Assembly (NCBI GenBank): GCA_046154185.1
Contig: JBJXGE010000063.1
Coordinates: 22,473-86,472 of the forward strand
Length of the DNA stretch: 64,000 nt
Direction: 5' to 3'
Source: JBJXGE01 sp046154185
GTDB taxonomy: Bacteria; Planctomycetota; UBA8108; UBA1146; JAJFFE01
Position 1 is the stretch's first letter, and the number at the start of each line of letters is the position of its first letter. Positions 34,820 to 43,476 of the stretch are shown here, in pieces. A model generated the notes under the pieces. That model saw only the letters and a program-made list of their open reading frames with translations. It ran no database searches and was not told where the DNA came from. The position numbers and the translations under genes were made by a program.

Positions 34820-36595
34820 CTACAACGGCCACACCCACGGCACCATCGCAATCGCGATGGTGCCGATGATGAGCGTCAGCAGCGATCCGATTTTTAGAAA
34901 GTCCGAGAACTTGTAGCCGCCCGGGCCGTAGACCAGCAGGCACGATGGTTCGAGCGGCGTGAGATACGAGCAACTGGCCGCGACGGCGATCATCATCGCG
35001 AAGGTCCGAGGATTGAGGTCGAGTTGCAGTGCGGTCTGTATGGCGACGGGGAGTACGACCACGGCGGCTGCTTGGTTCGACATCGGTTGCGTGAGCAGCA
35101 CTGTTAGAGCGAAGAAGCCGGCGAGTAGCCAAGTGGGGCTGAGGCCGGACGACCACTCGGCGATCAGCGTAGCCAGATACTTGGCGCTGCCGGTTGACTC
35201 CATCGCGGAGCCGAGCGCCAGCATGCTGCCGATGAGTATGAGCACCTTCCACTCGACCTCACGATAAGCCTCCTCCGGCGTAATGCACTTGGTCAAGAAC
35301 GCGAGGACGGACCCGAGCATGAACGCCACCGGAAACGTCATGACCTCGAGCGTTGCCAGCACGAGCACACCGACAAAGATGGCGATCGCGATCGGCGCAT
35401 GCGTTTTCTTGGCCTGGCGTTCCTCCAGAGTTTGAATGACGCGGAAGGAGCGATCCGCTTCCAGGGCGGCGAGGTTCGACTTCGCCCCCTGGATGAGCAG
35501 GATGTCCCCCAAGCGGAGCAAGAGTTCGCTGATCTTGCGATGGAGAATCTCGCCGTGTCGACTGATTCCGAGCACTTGCAAGCCGTAGCGCTCGCGAAAG
35601 CCAATTCCCTTGAGCGTCCGACCGATGAGCGGCGACTTGGCAAGAAGTATGACTTCCACGATGCCGAGGTCTTCGGCTGGTAATGTCGGGTCCGACAATT
35701 TGAAGTCCGCTTTGATCTCAATTCCCGCCGTGTCTTTGACCTTGAGGAGTTCGTCGGGGCGAGCCTCGACGAGTAGTACATCGCCGGCTTGGATGACGGT
35801 GTCGGCCCGCGTGCCGAGAAAGCTTTGCTTGCCGCGCACGATGCGCAAGACGACGAAGTCGAGTTCCTGACCCAGACCGGACTCGGTGAGCATTTTCCCG
35901 ACGAGTCTCGAGTTCGGCAGGACGATGACCTCGCTCAAATACGCGTGCAGACTTCGTTCGGCCGCGACTTCGCCACTCGCCATCGAACTCTTCAGCCAGA
36001 TTCGCCCAGCAATCACCATGTAAACCAGGCCGGCCACCGCGATAGGAACCCCAACCGGCGCCAGCTCAAACATCCCCATCGGCGACATGCCGTAGCGCGT
36101 CATCAGTCCGCTCACGACGATGTTCGTCGAAGTGCTGATCAGCGTTATCGAGCTCGCAAGAATCGAAGCGAACGCCAACGGCAACAAGAGTTGGCGCGGG
36201 TGAATTTTCGCGCGCTTCGCGAGACCGATCACCAGCGGCACGAAAAACGCCGTACACGCCGTGTTACTCATGAATGCGCTGAGCGTCGCCGCGGCGAGCA
36301 TGACCACAACCATCAGCCGCATGGGAGAAGAGCCGGTAAACCGTAAGATCTTGGCGCCCGCAAGGTCCACGACACCGGTCTTCAAGAGCGCCGCTGTAAG
36401 AATCAGCAACCCCAAGATCAGGATGACGCTGTCACTCCCGAAGCCTTGGAATGCGACGGCTGGATCGATCAGACCGGTGAAAACCAGCGCGAGCACGAGC
36501 ATCAGCGCCGTCACGTCGGGCGATGTCTTCTCGATGGAAAACAACACGACGGCGGCCATCGTCAACGACAGCAGTAAACCGATCTCGAAAGTCAC
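34820..36595 (-). CDS. SLC13/DASS-type permease with two RCK-C domains
   Basis: A 591-residue transporter read from GTG 36595, with GGGAG nine bases upstream. Ten or more membrane helices are split in two halves; conserved pieces include LSAFMSNTACTAFFVPLVIG, ITLISTSTNIVVSGLM, and in the second half LTQPMSNQAAAVVVLPVAIQ. Between the halves (about residues 205-380) lie two TrkA-C/RCK-C ligand-binding domains (LPNSRLVGKMLTESGLGQEL and KSPLIGRTLKGIGFRERYGL). Such proteins are sodium-coupled anion (sulfate, dicarboxylate) carriers; the substrate cannot be told here. It ends 211 bases before the phospholipid operon and is probably a separate transcript. Confidence 0.92.
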   Translation of the reverse strand: MTFEIGLLLSLTMAAVVLFSIEKTSPDVTALMLVLALVFTGLIDPAVAFQGFGSDSVILILGLLILTAALLKTGVVDLAGAKILRFTGSSPMRLMVVVMLAAATLSAFMSNTACTAFFVPLVIGLAKRAKIHPRQLLLPLAFASILASSITLISTSTNIVVSGLMTRYGMSPMGMFELAPVGVPIAVAGLVYMVIAGRIWLKSSMASGEVAAERSLHAYLSEVIVLPNSRLVGKMLTESGLGQELDFVVLRIVRGKQSFLGTRADTVIQAGDVLLVEARPDELLKVKDTAGIEIKADFKLSDPTLPAEDLGIVEVILLAKSPLIGRTLKGIGFRERYGLQVLGISRHGEILHRKISELLLRLGDILLIQGAKSNLAALEADRSFRVIQTLEERQAKKTHAPIAIAIFVGVLVLATLEVMTFPVAFMLGSVLAFLTKCITPEEAYREVEWKVLILIGSMLALGSAMESTGSAKYLATLIAEWSSGLSPTWLLAGFFALTVLLTQPMSNQAAAVVVLPVAIQTALQLDLNPRTFAMMIAVAASCSYLTPLEPSCLLVYGPGGYKFSDFLKIGSLLTLIIGTIAIAMVPWVWPL

Positions 36596-36883
36596 GTTCG
36601 CCTGCTCCCCCAAGCCGCTGTGCTCGCGACGACGCCAAGGGTTAACAGCAACGACGCGCGAAGGCGAGTCAAAATCAGGAAGCGTTGGATCTCCTCGCTC
36701 TTGGCGTCGCGCGAGCACTCCCCGCGCTGGAAGCCATCGTCGCGGAAAAAAAATATTGGGGCGCTCTCGGCGTGCTGGAATGTGCGCGGGTCGCGGTTCT
36801 TAATATCCGCGCTCGGATTCCGGGCGAGGCCGTGCCATCGAAGTGATCCTTCGGGCTCCCCTTTTCTCACCGCGATCCCAACC

Positions 36884-36909
36884 TGAGACACTTGTCCCAT
36901 CCTGTGACA
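36884..36909. promoter_or_regulatory. Candidate activator-binding palindrome upstream of a sigma-54-like promoter
   Basis: TGAGACA-CT-TGTCCCA forms a 16-bp palindrome with one mismatch, and a third half-site TGTGACA follows after three bases. It lies about 110 bases before the sigma-54-like element at 37008, the usual distance for an enhancer-binding protein. Confidence 0.4.
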
Positions 36910-37007
36910 CGCCGACCGCATGCGCGCACCAATGGCGCGTCCCCGCCGCTGAGTCAACGTGCCAAGTTTGCCCGACTTGCCTCGCGCGTTTCCGTCGCAC
37001 TCACGAT

Positions 37008-37023
37008 TGGCACCGGCTTCGCT
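37008..37023 (+). promoter_or_regulatory. Candidate sigma-54 promoter
   Basis: TGGCACCGGCTTCGCT matches the -24/-12 consensus TGGCAC-N5-TTGCW with one mismatch and the correct GG-to-GC spacing. It is 91 bases before the secreted-protein start at 37114. Confidence 0.45.
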
Positions 37024-37113
37024 ATCGCGCGCAACACGCGCTCTTGGTGCGGGCGCAAAAACCGATGCCAATCGGTCGTCGGTGTGCAGATCAAACATGT
37101 CGAGGAGGACTTC

Positions 37114-40062
37114 ATGGTGGTGTTAGCGAGGCAGCTGGCGGCGGTCACGATGGCGCTCTTCGTGTGCGGAAGCGTCGCGGCGCAACCGTCGATCCTCTAC
37201 ATGAAACTGAATACTGATACGGTCGTCGAAGAAGCGCTTGCCGCGCAAGGACTGGTCGCGACGATCGTGACATCACAGAGCGCGTTCGATACAGCGATCG
37301 CGGCGGCCGCGGGCTGGGATCTCGTCGTGCTCAGCACGTCGAACGCCAGCTTCGTTACAACGCAGCTCGAAGCGCACATCGCCGCGGGCGGCAAAGCGCT
37401 CGTGTCGATGTGGAATCTCGACTCGGCACCGGCGAGCTTTCGTTCGGCGCTCGGAATCGGGAGCGCTACCGACTTCACGGTGCCGCTTGCCATCACTGCA
37501 AACGATCCGGGCTCCGCCGTATGGCGATTTCCACACACGCTCGCATCCGTCGCGGCCGGATCCGACCTTTTCGCGGATGACGGCGATCGATTGAGTCCCG
37601 CCGCGGGTAGTTTCGTGCTCGGCTCGTTTCCGGCGCTTCCGACCGGCGGTCCGACCAGCGCTGTCGTCGCGGCGAACGGCGGTGACACGATCACGATCGG
37701 GCAAATCTTCGCGGCTCTCGAGCCGGTCGCCGGCCGCCAACTTGTCGAAAACTGCCTCCGGTTCCTGCTCCAAAAGCGCGTCCTGCTGCATAGCGACATC
37801 GGCGCGTACCCGCAGCGTGCAACGGCCGCGCTCGCGGCTGAAAGTCTCGGCTACAGTTTCACGTCGACGTCGACCGACTTTGGCGACGCAATGCTCAACA
37901 ACATCGAATGGGATCTCGTCATTGTGGAATCGGCGATCGCCGCCGTCACGACCTTCGCTCTCGTCGACTACATCGACAACGGCGGCCGCGCCATCGTGTG
38001 CTATTGGGATCTCGACGCCGACGCGGGACTGCGGGCGGCGTTCGGTGTCAGCGCCGCAACGACGTTCAGTGTTCCGCTGCAAATTTTCCGTTGGGACTCG
38101 GATCACTGGGCGCAACGAATCTGGGAAGTGCCCAACATGTTACCGCTCGTCCTACCCGTCGGCGCCGACACGGTGTCGGACAATGGCGATCGACTGACGG
38201 TGACATCGGCGCTCGCGATCGGCGGCTACACGCCGCCACTCACGCCGGCCGGGCAGGCGGCGATCATCCTGCGAAAAGGCGGCAATGCGATCTGCATCAG
38301 CGAAGACCCGCTCGCGCTCGACGCCGCAATGCTGGCGGATTTGCTGCAGAACTGCATCCGCTTCCTGTGCGAACCACCCAAGAACGTCCTGGTGTTGGAA
38401 ACCAGCAACGGCACAGCTTCGTGCGACGCCATCGACGCCGAGTACATTCCTTATGTGCTCACCACTCTTCCTAACGACTTCAACTTCGCTCTCGAAGACG
38501 GCACCGATTGGGACTTCGTCCTCGTCGACAACCCGTGCTGCATTTTCGACACGGGTCCTCTCGAGTCATATCTCGACGGCTGCGGCGGTGCGATCATCTC
38601 CTACTACGCACTCGACTCGTCGCCCGGGCTGCTCGATGGCCTCGGCATCACCACGGCGATCGACATCACGACGCCGATGACGATTTATCAAGGGCTCGGT
38701 GGTGCTATCTACTGGCAGTCTCCTAACACGGTGAACACGATTCCGGCCGGCATCGACGACTGGATCGATAACGGCGAGCGACTGGGAAATCCATCGCTGA
38801 ACGGAACGGTCGGCGTGTACACGCCGTCGTACGATCCAACGGGGAATCCCAACCAGATCGCCGTGCGCGATAGCTCGGCGCGAATCGTCATCGCGCATGA
38901 CTTCGATAGCCTCAGCCAACCGCAGATCACCGACTTCGTGCAGAATTGCGTCCACCATCTGCTGCCGCCGGAGCAGCCCAACACCAGCTGCGCGACCGCG
39001 ACGCAAGTGGGCGAAGGCAGTTTCAACGGCGCTATCGCCGGCTACAACTCCTGCGACGATCCGAGCGTTTGGTACTCGTTTACCGCGCCGTGGACCGGGC
39101 CTTTGAAAGTCTCGGCGTGCGGTACGTATGGCCAGAATAACTGCGACTCGTTCCTGCGAGTTTACGACGGCTGCGGCGGCACGTTGCTCGCGTGGTCGGA
39201 CGATCAAAGTGGGTGTGCGGCGTATCTCGATCCGCAGGTGACGATCCAAGTCACGGCCGGTCAAATAGTGTCGGTGCAACTCATCGCTCTCGGCGGCGGC
39301 CCGGGTGTGTGCTACTACGTGCTCGAGTTCGATATGGGAATCGTCCTCAATGACTTCTACGCTTGGCCGATCCCAATGGGCCTGGAATCGATCTTCGGCA
39401 CGCTCGTCGCCGCGACGAGTGATGGAAGTTCGAGCTGCGATGCGGCGCCTGCAATCCCGGATGTGTGGTACGAGATCACGCCGCCGATTGGACCCGGAGT
39501 CCTCGTCATCGACACGTGCGGAAGTTTCGCGTTGAGCGGAATCGACACGATCCTGTCGGCACACGGTGGCAACCCACCCGATCAATTGTCGCCATTTGCT
39601 TGCAATGATAACTACTCGCCTGGCGCCGTTCCGCCCGGACCTTGTGCGGGCGCGAGCGCTTTCGACTCCGCGCTTGTGTTGGCGCTAGCCACGGCAGAAC
39701 CGCCGGACCCGATCCTTATCCGCGTGACAAGCGCGGGCCTTCCGACCGGCGAATTCCGATTGTCGGCCGCGTTCTTCGCTGGCGGCACGCTCTTCGTGCG
39801 CGGCGATTCCAACGCGGATGGTCTCCGCAATATCGCCGACGTGATCCACACGTTGAACGAACTCTTCTCGAGCGGAACGCCGTCGTCGTGCGCCGACGCC
39901 GCGGATTCCAACGACGACGGCATCCTCAACATCGCGGATGCGATTTTCTTGCTGACCGTGCTCTTCCCCGGCGCCTCTCCGCCTCCACCGATCGCAAGCG
40001 GTTGCATCGCCGACACGACGACCGACGGCCTCGGCTGCGCAGCGCCTGGCGGGTGTCCGTAG
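37114..40062 (+). CDS. Large secreted protein with triple alpha/beta repeat and dockerin-like tail
   Basis: A 982-residue exported protein, starting at the ATG after GAGGAGG; MVVLARQLAAVTMALFVCGS is the signal. Three tandem copies of a roughly 190-residue domain follow (bases about 37189-37780, 37783-38370, 38388-38960), each with a WDLVVLST/WDLVIVES/WDFVLVDN strand and a GGKALVSMWNLDS/GGRAIVCYWDLDA/GGAIISYYALDS strand, like the class I glutamine-amidotransferase/ThuA fold. Two Cys-rich pre-peptidase-like domains come next (VWYSFTAPWTGPLKVSACGT). The end has two dockerin-like repeats (RGDSNADGLRNIADVIHTL, SNDDGILNIADAIFLL). Function unknown; calcium-binding tail inferred. Confidence 0.82.
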   Translation: MVVLARQLAAVTMALFVCGSVAAQPSILYMKLNTDTVVEEALAAQGLVATIVTSQSAFDTAIAAAAGWDLVVLSTSNASFVTTQLEAHIAAGGKALVSMWNLDSAPASFRSALGIGSATDFTVPLAITANDPGSAVWRFPHTLASVAAGSDLFADDGDRLSPAAGSFVLGSFPALPTGGPTSAVVAANGGDTITIGQIFAALEPVAGRQLVENCLRFLLQKRVLLHSDIGAYPQRATAALAAESLGYSFTSTSTDFGDAMLNNIEWDLVIVESAIAAVTTFALVDYIDNGGRAIVCYWDLDADAGLRAAFGVSAATTFSVPLQIFRWDSDHWAQRIWEVPNMLPLVLPVGADTVSDNGDRLTVTSALAIGGYTPPLTPAGQAAIILRKGGNAICISEDPLALDAAMLADLLQNCIRFLCEPPKNVLVLETSNGTASCDAIDAEYIPYVLTTLPNDFNFALEDGTDWDFVLVDNPCCIFDTGPLESYLDGCGGAIISYYALDSSPGLLDGLGITTAIDITTPMTIYQGLGGAIYWQSPNTVNTIPAGIDDWIDNGERLGNPSLNGTVGVYTPSYDPTGNPNQIAVRDSSARIVIAHDFDSLSQPQITDFVQNCVHHLLPPEQPNTSCATATQVGEGSFNGAIAGYNSCDDPSVWYSFTAPWTGPLKVSACGTYGQNNCDSFLRVYDGCGGTLLAWSDDQSGCAAYLDPQVTIQVTAGQIVSVQLIALGGGPGVCYYVLEFDMGIVLNDFYAWPIPMGLESIFGTLVAATSDGSSSCDAAPAIPDVWYEITPPIGPGVLVIDTCGSFALSGIDTILSAHGGNPPDQLSPFACNDNYSPGAVPPGPCAGASAFDSALVLALATAEPPDPILIRVTSAGLPTGEFRLSAAFFAGGTLFVRGDSNADGLRNIADVIHTLNELFSSGTPSSCADAADSNDDGILNIADAIFLLTVLFPGASPPPPIASGCIADTTTDGLGCAAPGGCP

Positions 40063-40080
40063 AGATTGTCGCGTTGTTTT

Positions 40081-40188
40081 CTGCCGGCCCTTCAGGCCGG
40101 GACCATCTTTGTATCGCGTTACCCGGGGTAGGCCGCAGGGCCGGCCAACCCCGGGCTATACTCTGTCGGACCCTACGGGTCCTCTCAG
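40081..40188 (-). repeat. 105-bp intergenic repeat, copy B (inverted)
   Basis: Reverse complement of the copy A family, from CTGCCGGCCCTTCAGGCC to GTCGGACCCTACGGGTCC and on to TCTCAGAT. With copy C it forms an inverted pair; homology continues inward to about 40215. Confidence 0.85.
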
Positions 40189-40479
40189 ATGGGGAAAGAG
40201 CGAATCCGTCCTCACGTGTTGGAATCGGCGCGCGCGGATCGCACGGCGGCCCATGGGTTCATCTCGCCGAACGTCCCGCACAGCGCAGCGGATTACGCGC
40301 GTTCATTGCCAAACCCGGAGCGGGCGGGACGCCCGCGCTCCCAGGGCGACGGCCGCGTTCCCGCGCCTCCGGCGCGGGAGCGGGCACGGGAGCACTTGCT
40401 TCGCAGGGGTGTGGATGCGCGTCGTCGTCTAATCCGAAACACGTGGATTTCATCGTGAGTACAGATTCGCTCCGTCCGC
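40189..40479. other. Spacer between inverted repeat copies, with internal GC hairpins
   Basis: It contains GGAGCGGGCGGGACGCCCGC and CGCGCCTCCGGCGCGGGAG hairpins and no gene with a ribosome site. Its outer 25 bases on each side are themselves inverted (GAGCGAATCCGTCCTCACG versus CGTGAGTACAGATTCGCTC). Confidence 0.6.
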
Positions 40480-40552
40480 ATCTGAGAGGACCTGAAGGGT
40501 CCGACAGAACAAAGCCGGGGGTTGGCCGGCCCTGCGGCCTACCCCGGGAGGA
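40480..40552 (+). repeat. 105-bp intergenic repeat, copy C (partial)
   Basis: ATCTGAGAGGACCTGAAGGG through CTGCGGCCTACCCCGGGAGG. It lacks the last third of the unit. It overlaps the 3' end of the membrane-protein gene at 40539 and supplies its stop codon. Confidence 0.8.
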
Positions 40553-41036
40553 GCAACGGCTGGACCGCGAGGATCAGTCCGTAACTCAGCAGGTTGGCGA
40601 AGAAGGATGCGCGCCACGCTCGCGACTTCTGATCGATCAAGCCGATCAGGTACAGGAGCGGCGCTTCGATCACGATGCTCAACACAAAAGCCAACACGTA
40701 GCCGACCACATACGGGATGTCCGCGCCGTGACTATCATTGCCAGTCACAATCGGCACGAACTCCGCAATCTGCATCAACGTACCGGCGATCATGGCGCCG
40801 AAGAGACTCGACGCCAAATTGACCGCGACCGTGACACAGCCAACGGTGACGAGATCACTGACTCGCCACCGCCGCGCGTCCGTTCGGTGCTCCGTGAAGA
40901 ACAAGAGAACGCAAGTTTCCGCGCCCAAAAGCATCGGGATCTGGAGTGAATGAAAGAGGAGGAGTCCGTACGGGGCGAGGAGCGCCGGAAACATGACGTT
41001 GGCGATCGTGACGACCTCCGCGATCCGTTCGAACAT
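40539..41036 (-). CDS. Integral membrane protein, C-terminus ending in a repeat element
   Basis: A 165-residue protein with about four membrane helices (VVTIANVMFPALLAPYGLLL, VGCVTVAVNLASSLFGAMIA, PYVVGYVLAFVLSIVIEAPL, FFANLLSYGLILAVQPLLLP). The start is set at MFERIAEVV (41036) after GAGGA; the longer frame to 41111 adds a charged stretch. The last codons and the TAG stop fall inside repeat copy C, so the original C-terminus may have been lost or replaced. No family was recognised. It lies 103 bases downstream of the AAA+ gene on the same strand and could belong to that operon. Confidence 0.7.
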   Translation of the reverse strand: MFERIAEVVTIANVMFPALLAPYGLLLFHSLQIPMLLGAETCVLLFFTEHRTDARRWRVSDLVTVGCVTVAVNLASSLFGAMIAGTLMQIAEFVPIVTGNDSHGADIPYVVGYVLAFVLSIVIEAPLLYLIGLIDQKSRAWRASFFANLLSYGLILAVQPLLLPG

Positions 41037-41139
41037 TGTTCGTTCGTCCTCGTTTCCTCGGAACGGGTCGCTTAAGGGATGCCGCATCGGAGAGCGCGCG
41101 TATCTCGGCAAAGCTACCGCCGACGCGTCGACCGCCCGC

Positions 41140-42534
41140 CTACCAACGTTTCATTTTTCGCAAGTAATCCTGTAGCTCGTTGTACTGGCCGCCTTCATTG
41201 GAATAGCGCGCATAGTTGCGCGCGGTCGCGAGCCACTCCTGGGCGGAGCTTTCCATGCGCGTGAGTTCGCGCTGGAAATCCTCGTTCGTCACCGGGTGGA
41301 TCTGATTTGACTCGATCGAACGCTCGAGCGCGTCCTCGCTCGCACGATCGCACAGCGCCTTGAGATCAGCGCCGGTCCACAGCGGGGTCGCTTGCGCAAT
41401 TTTGCCGACGGCGATGGTGTCCCCACCTGGCAGCTTCGCGATCAACGTCGCGAGAATCGCCGCGCGACTCTTCTCGTCCGGCGGCGGCACGAAGAACTGC
41501 CGGTCGAAACGACCGGGACGCCGAAACGCCGAATCGATGCTCCACGGCGCGTTCGTCGCCGCAAACACGAGCAAGTTTTCGTTGCGCGACGCCAAGCCGT
41601 CCATCTCTTGCAGCAATTGATCGACGAGCGTCTTCCAAAACTGCGCGCCCGACGAGCCGCGCGCAGAACCCAACGCGTCGAACTCGTCGAAGAACAGCAC
41701 CGTGGGCGCGCGGCGCCGCGCTTCTTCGAAGAGCGTGTGCACGAGCTTTTCGCTCTCGCCGAAGTACTTGTCGACAATCTCGTGAATGCCGACCGACACG
41801 AAACGCGCGCCGCATTCGCCGGCGGTCGCGCGCGCGATGTACGTTTTGCCGCACCCCGGCGGGCCGTAGAGCAAAATCCCGCCGCCGCCCTTGCGACTGA
41901 ACGCCTGATAGACTTCGCGCTTCTCGAGCGGCGCGATGATACGCAGCTTGATTTGCCGTTTCACGTCATCGAGCCCGACCACCTCGTCGAACGTGACGCG
42001 CAAGTCCCCCCAGTCGAACTGCGACGCCCACGCTTTCACATCCTCTTGTGGATCGGCATCCACCGGAACCGGCGCGGGCGGTGCGCTCGGCGGCGCGCTC
42101 GACCGTGTTGGCGATGCGACGCGCGGCGTCGCAGCAGCCGACAACTCCGCGAACTCAGCAGTATCGAACTGCGGATGCGCGCTGCGCAATTGCGCGAGTT
42201 GGCGCTGCGCGCTCTCGCGATCACCGCGCGCCAAGTGAATGCGCACCAACTCGGCTTCGAGCGCCGCATCGCTTTGCTTCGCGAGCGCGGCTTCCGCTCG
42301 AATGAGCGCTTCCGCGACCTGACCATGCGCACGCAAGAGTGGAATCAGTTTGCGGCTCGCTTCCAACTCAGGCGCGCCAAACTCGAGTGCGCGGCGCCAA
42401 GCACCGATGGCCTCCGTGCTGCGGCTGGCGCGCTCGAGTAACTCCGCGAGATGCGTCCAAACGAGCGGGTTGTTCGGATCGGCGCGCAGGCTCGCCTCGA
42501 GCGCGGCAATCACCGGATTCAGTGCATCACTCAT
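41140..42534 (-). CDS. TPR-containing AAA+ ATPase of the meiotic-clade (Vps4/spastin) type
   Basis: A 464-residue protein. Residues 1-130 are helical TPR-like repeats (LVWTHLAELLERASRSTEAI). After a Pro-rich linker comes one classical AAA domain: Walker A GPPGCGKT at 224-231, pore-loop region VDKYFGESEK near 254-263, Walker B LFFDEFDALG at 280-289, sensor 1 AATN, arginine fingers in FRRPGRFDRQF, and the C-terminal helical lid. Such enzymes remodel or unfold proteins as hexamers. It is translationally coupled (ATGA) to the TPR-membrane gene upstream, so the substrate may be delivered at the membrane. The C-terminal tail resembles the Vps4 C-terminal helix. Confidence 0.9.
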   Translation of the reverse strand: MSDALNPVIAALEASLRADPNNPLVWTHLAELLERASRSTEAIGAWRRALEFGAPELEASRKLIPLLRAHGQVAEALIRAEAALAKQSDAALEAELVRIHLARGDRESAQRQLAQLRSAHPQFDTAEFAELSAAATPRVASPTRSSAPPSAPPAPVPVDADPQEDVKAWASQFDWGDLRVTFDEVVGLDDVKRQIKLRIIAPLEKREVYQAFSRKGGGGILLYGPPGCGKTYIARATAGECGARFVSVGIHEIVDKYFGESEKLVHTLFEEARRRAPTVLFFDEFDALGSARGSSGAQFWKTLVDQLLQEMDGLASRNENLLVFAATNAPWSIDSAFRRPGRFDRQFFVPPPDEKSRAAILATLIAKLPGGDTIAVGKIAQATPLWTGADLKALCDRASEDALERSIESNQIHPVTNEDFQRELTRMESSAQEWLATARNYARYSNEGGQYNELQDYLRKMKRW

Positions 42535-43457
42535 CGGGGTGGCCTCATCTTGATCCACGAACTGGTCAATGGTTCCGCGATCCAGGTATAGACAATCAAC
42601 GCCACGTACGAAATGGCAATGATCGTTATTGCCCGCTCGCTCACTCCGATCGATTTGTAGGTCAGGAAGAAAACGACAAAAACGGCCCACACGCTGTACT
42701 GCTGGCCCGGAACGCGTTCGATCAGCAGTGACCAGTAGTACATGACGAGCGACGTCCACCGTGTGTAGCGATCGACTCGCACGTAGGCCTCTTCGATGGC
42801 GGGGTCAGTCGGATCGAGACGCAACGCTTCGCGCAGATAGCGTCGCGCCTTGAATGGCCGGCCGGCCCGAAACAGCGCGATGCCGCGCGTGTAGTGCGAA
42901 ACGTCGTCGTCGGGCGCAAGGCTCAAACTGCGCAGACTCGCGGAGTCGGCGGCTCGCGCGCGTTTTTGCTCGGAAAGGACCAGCGCCAACAAGGCGTGCG
43001 CGCGCGCGTTCTCAGGGTCCGAGCGCAGACTCGCCCGCGCGAGTTGCTCCGACTTCTCTAGCTGCCCGACCTTTTGACAGAGGGCCGCGTAACCGAGGAG
43101 CAACATAGGATTGAGTGGCGCGAGTCGCAACGCGTCGAGATAGAGACGCTCGGCATCGCGATGGCGACCGTCGCGCGCGGCCAGGCGCGCGAGCACCGCC
43201 AGCGCATTTGCGGACTCGGGATCCAACTCGAGCGCCGTGCGCGCCGCTTCTTCAGCGTCCGCCTTGCGCCCCCAGCTCTCATACGTCCAGGCGAGTTGAC
43301 AATGCAAGAGCGAGTTCTGCGGCGCGAGTCGCAGCGCATCGAGGAGCGTCCGCTCGGCCAGATCGCAACGTTTGCATTCGAGAAAATGTTCGGCCGCTTC
43401 GAGCGATTGCGCGATATCCAGCGGATCGCGTTGTTGGCCGGCAAAATCAGGTTGCAT
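42531..43457 (-). CDS. TPR-repeat protein with C-terminal membrane helices
   Basis: A 308-residue protein starting MQPDFAGQQRDP. At least five TPR units span residues about 20-230 (ERTLLDALRLAPQNSLLHCQ, EAARTALELDPESANALAVL, ERLYLDALRLAPLNPMLLLG, YLREALRLDPTDPAIEEAYV). Two membrane helices follow near the end (YSVWAVFVVFFLTYKSIGV, AITIIAISYVALIVYTWIAE). The TPR part is thus cytosolic and tethered. It starts 20 bases after the stop of the preceding membrane-protein gene and overlaps the AAA+ gene by four bases, arguing for one functional unit. Confidence 0.85.
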   Translation of the reverse strand: MQPDFAGQQRDPLDIAQSLEAAEHFLECKRCDLAERTLLDALRLAPQNSLLHCQLAWTYESWGRKADAEEAARTALELDPESANALAVLARLAARDGRHRDAERLYLDALRLAPLNPMLLLGYAALCQKVGQLEKSEQLARASLRSDPENARAHALLALVLSEQKRARAADSASLRSLSLAPDDDVSHYTRGIALFRAGRPFKARRYLREALRLDPTDPAIEEAYVRVDRYTRWTSLVMYYWSLLIERVPGQQYSVWAVFVVFFLTYKSIGVSERAITIIAISYVALIVYTWIAEPLTSSWIKMRPPR

Positions 43458-43476
43458 CCGCACCGTCGTCCATCGA

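Noticed and set aside
40290..40400. GC-rich inverted repeats considered as a CRISPR-like or terminator array
   Set aside because: They are two adjacent hairpins without regular spacers or a T-run.
41036..41111. N-terminal extension of the membrane protein (start at 41111)
   Set aside because: The extension is charged and lacks a ribosome site; GAGGA supports the internal ATG at 41036.
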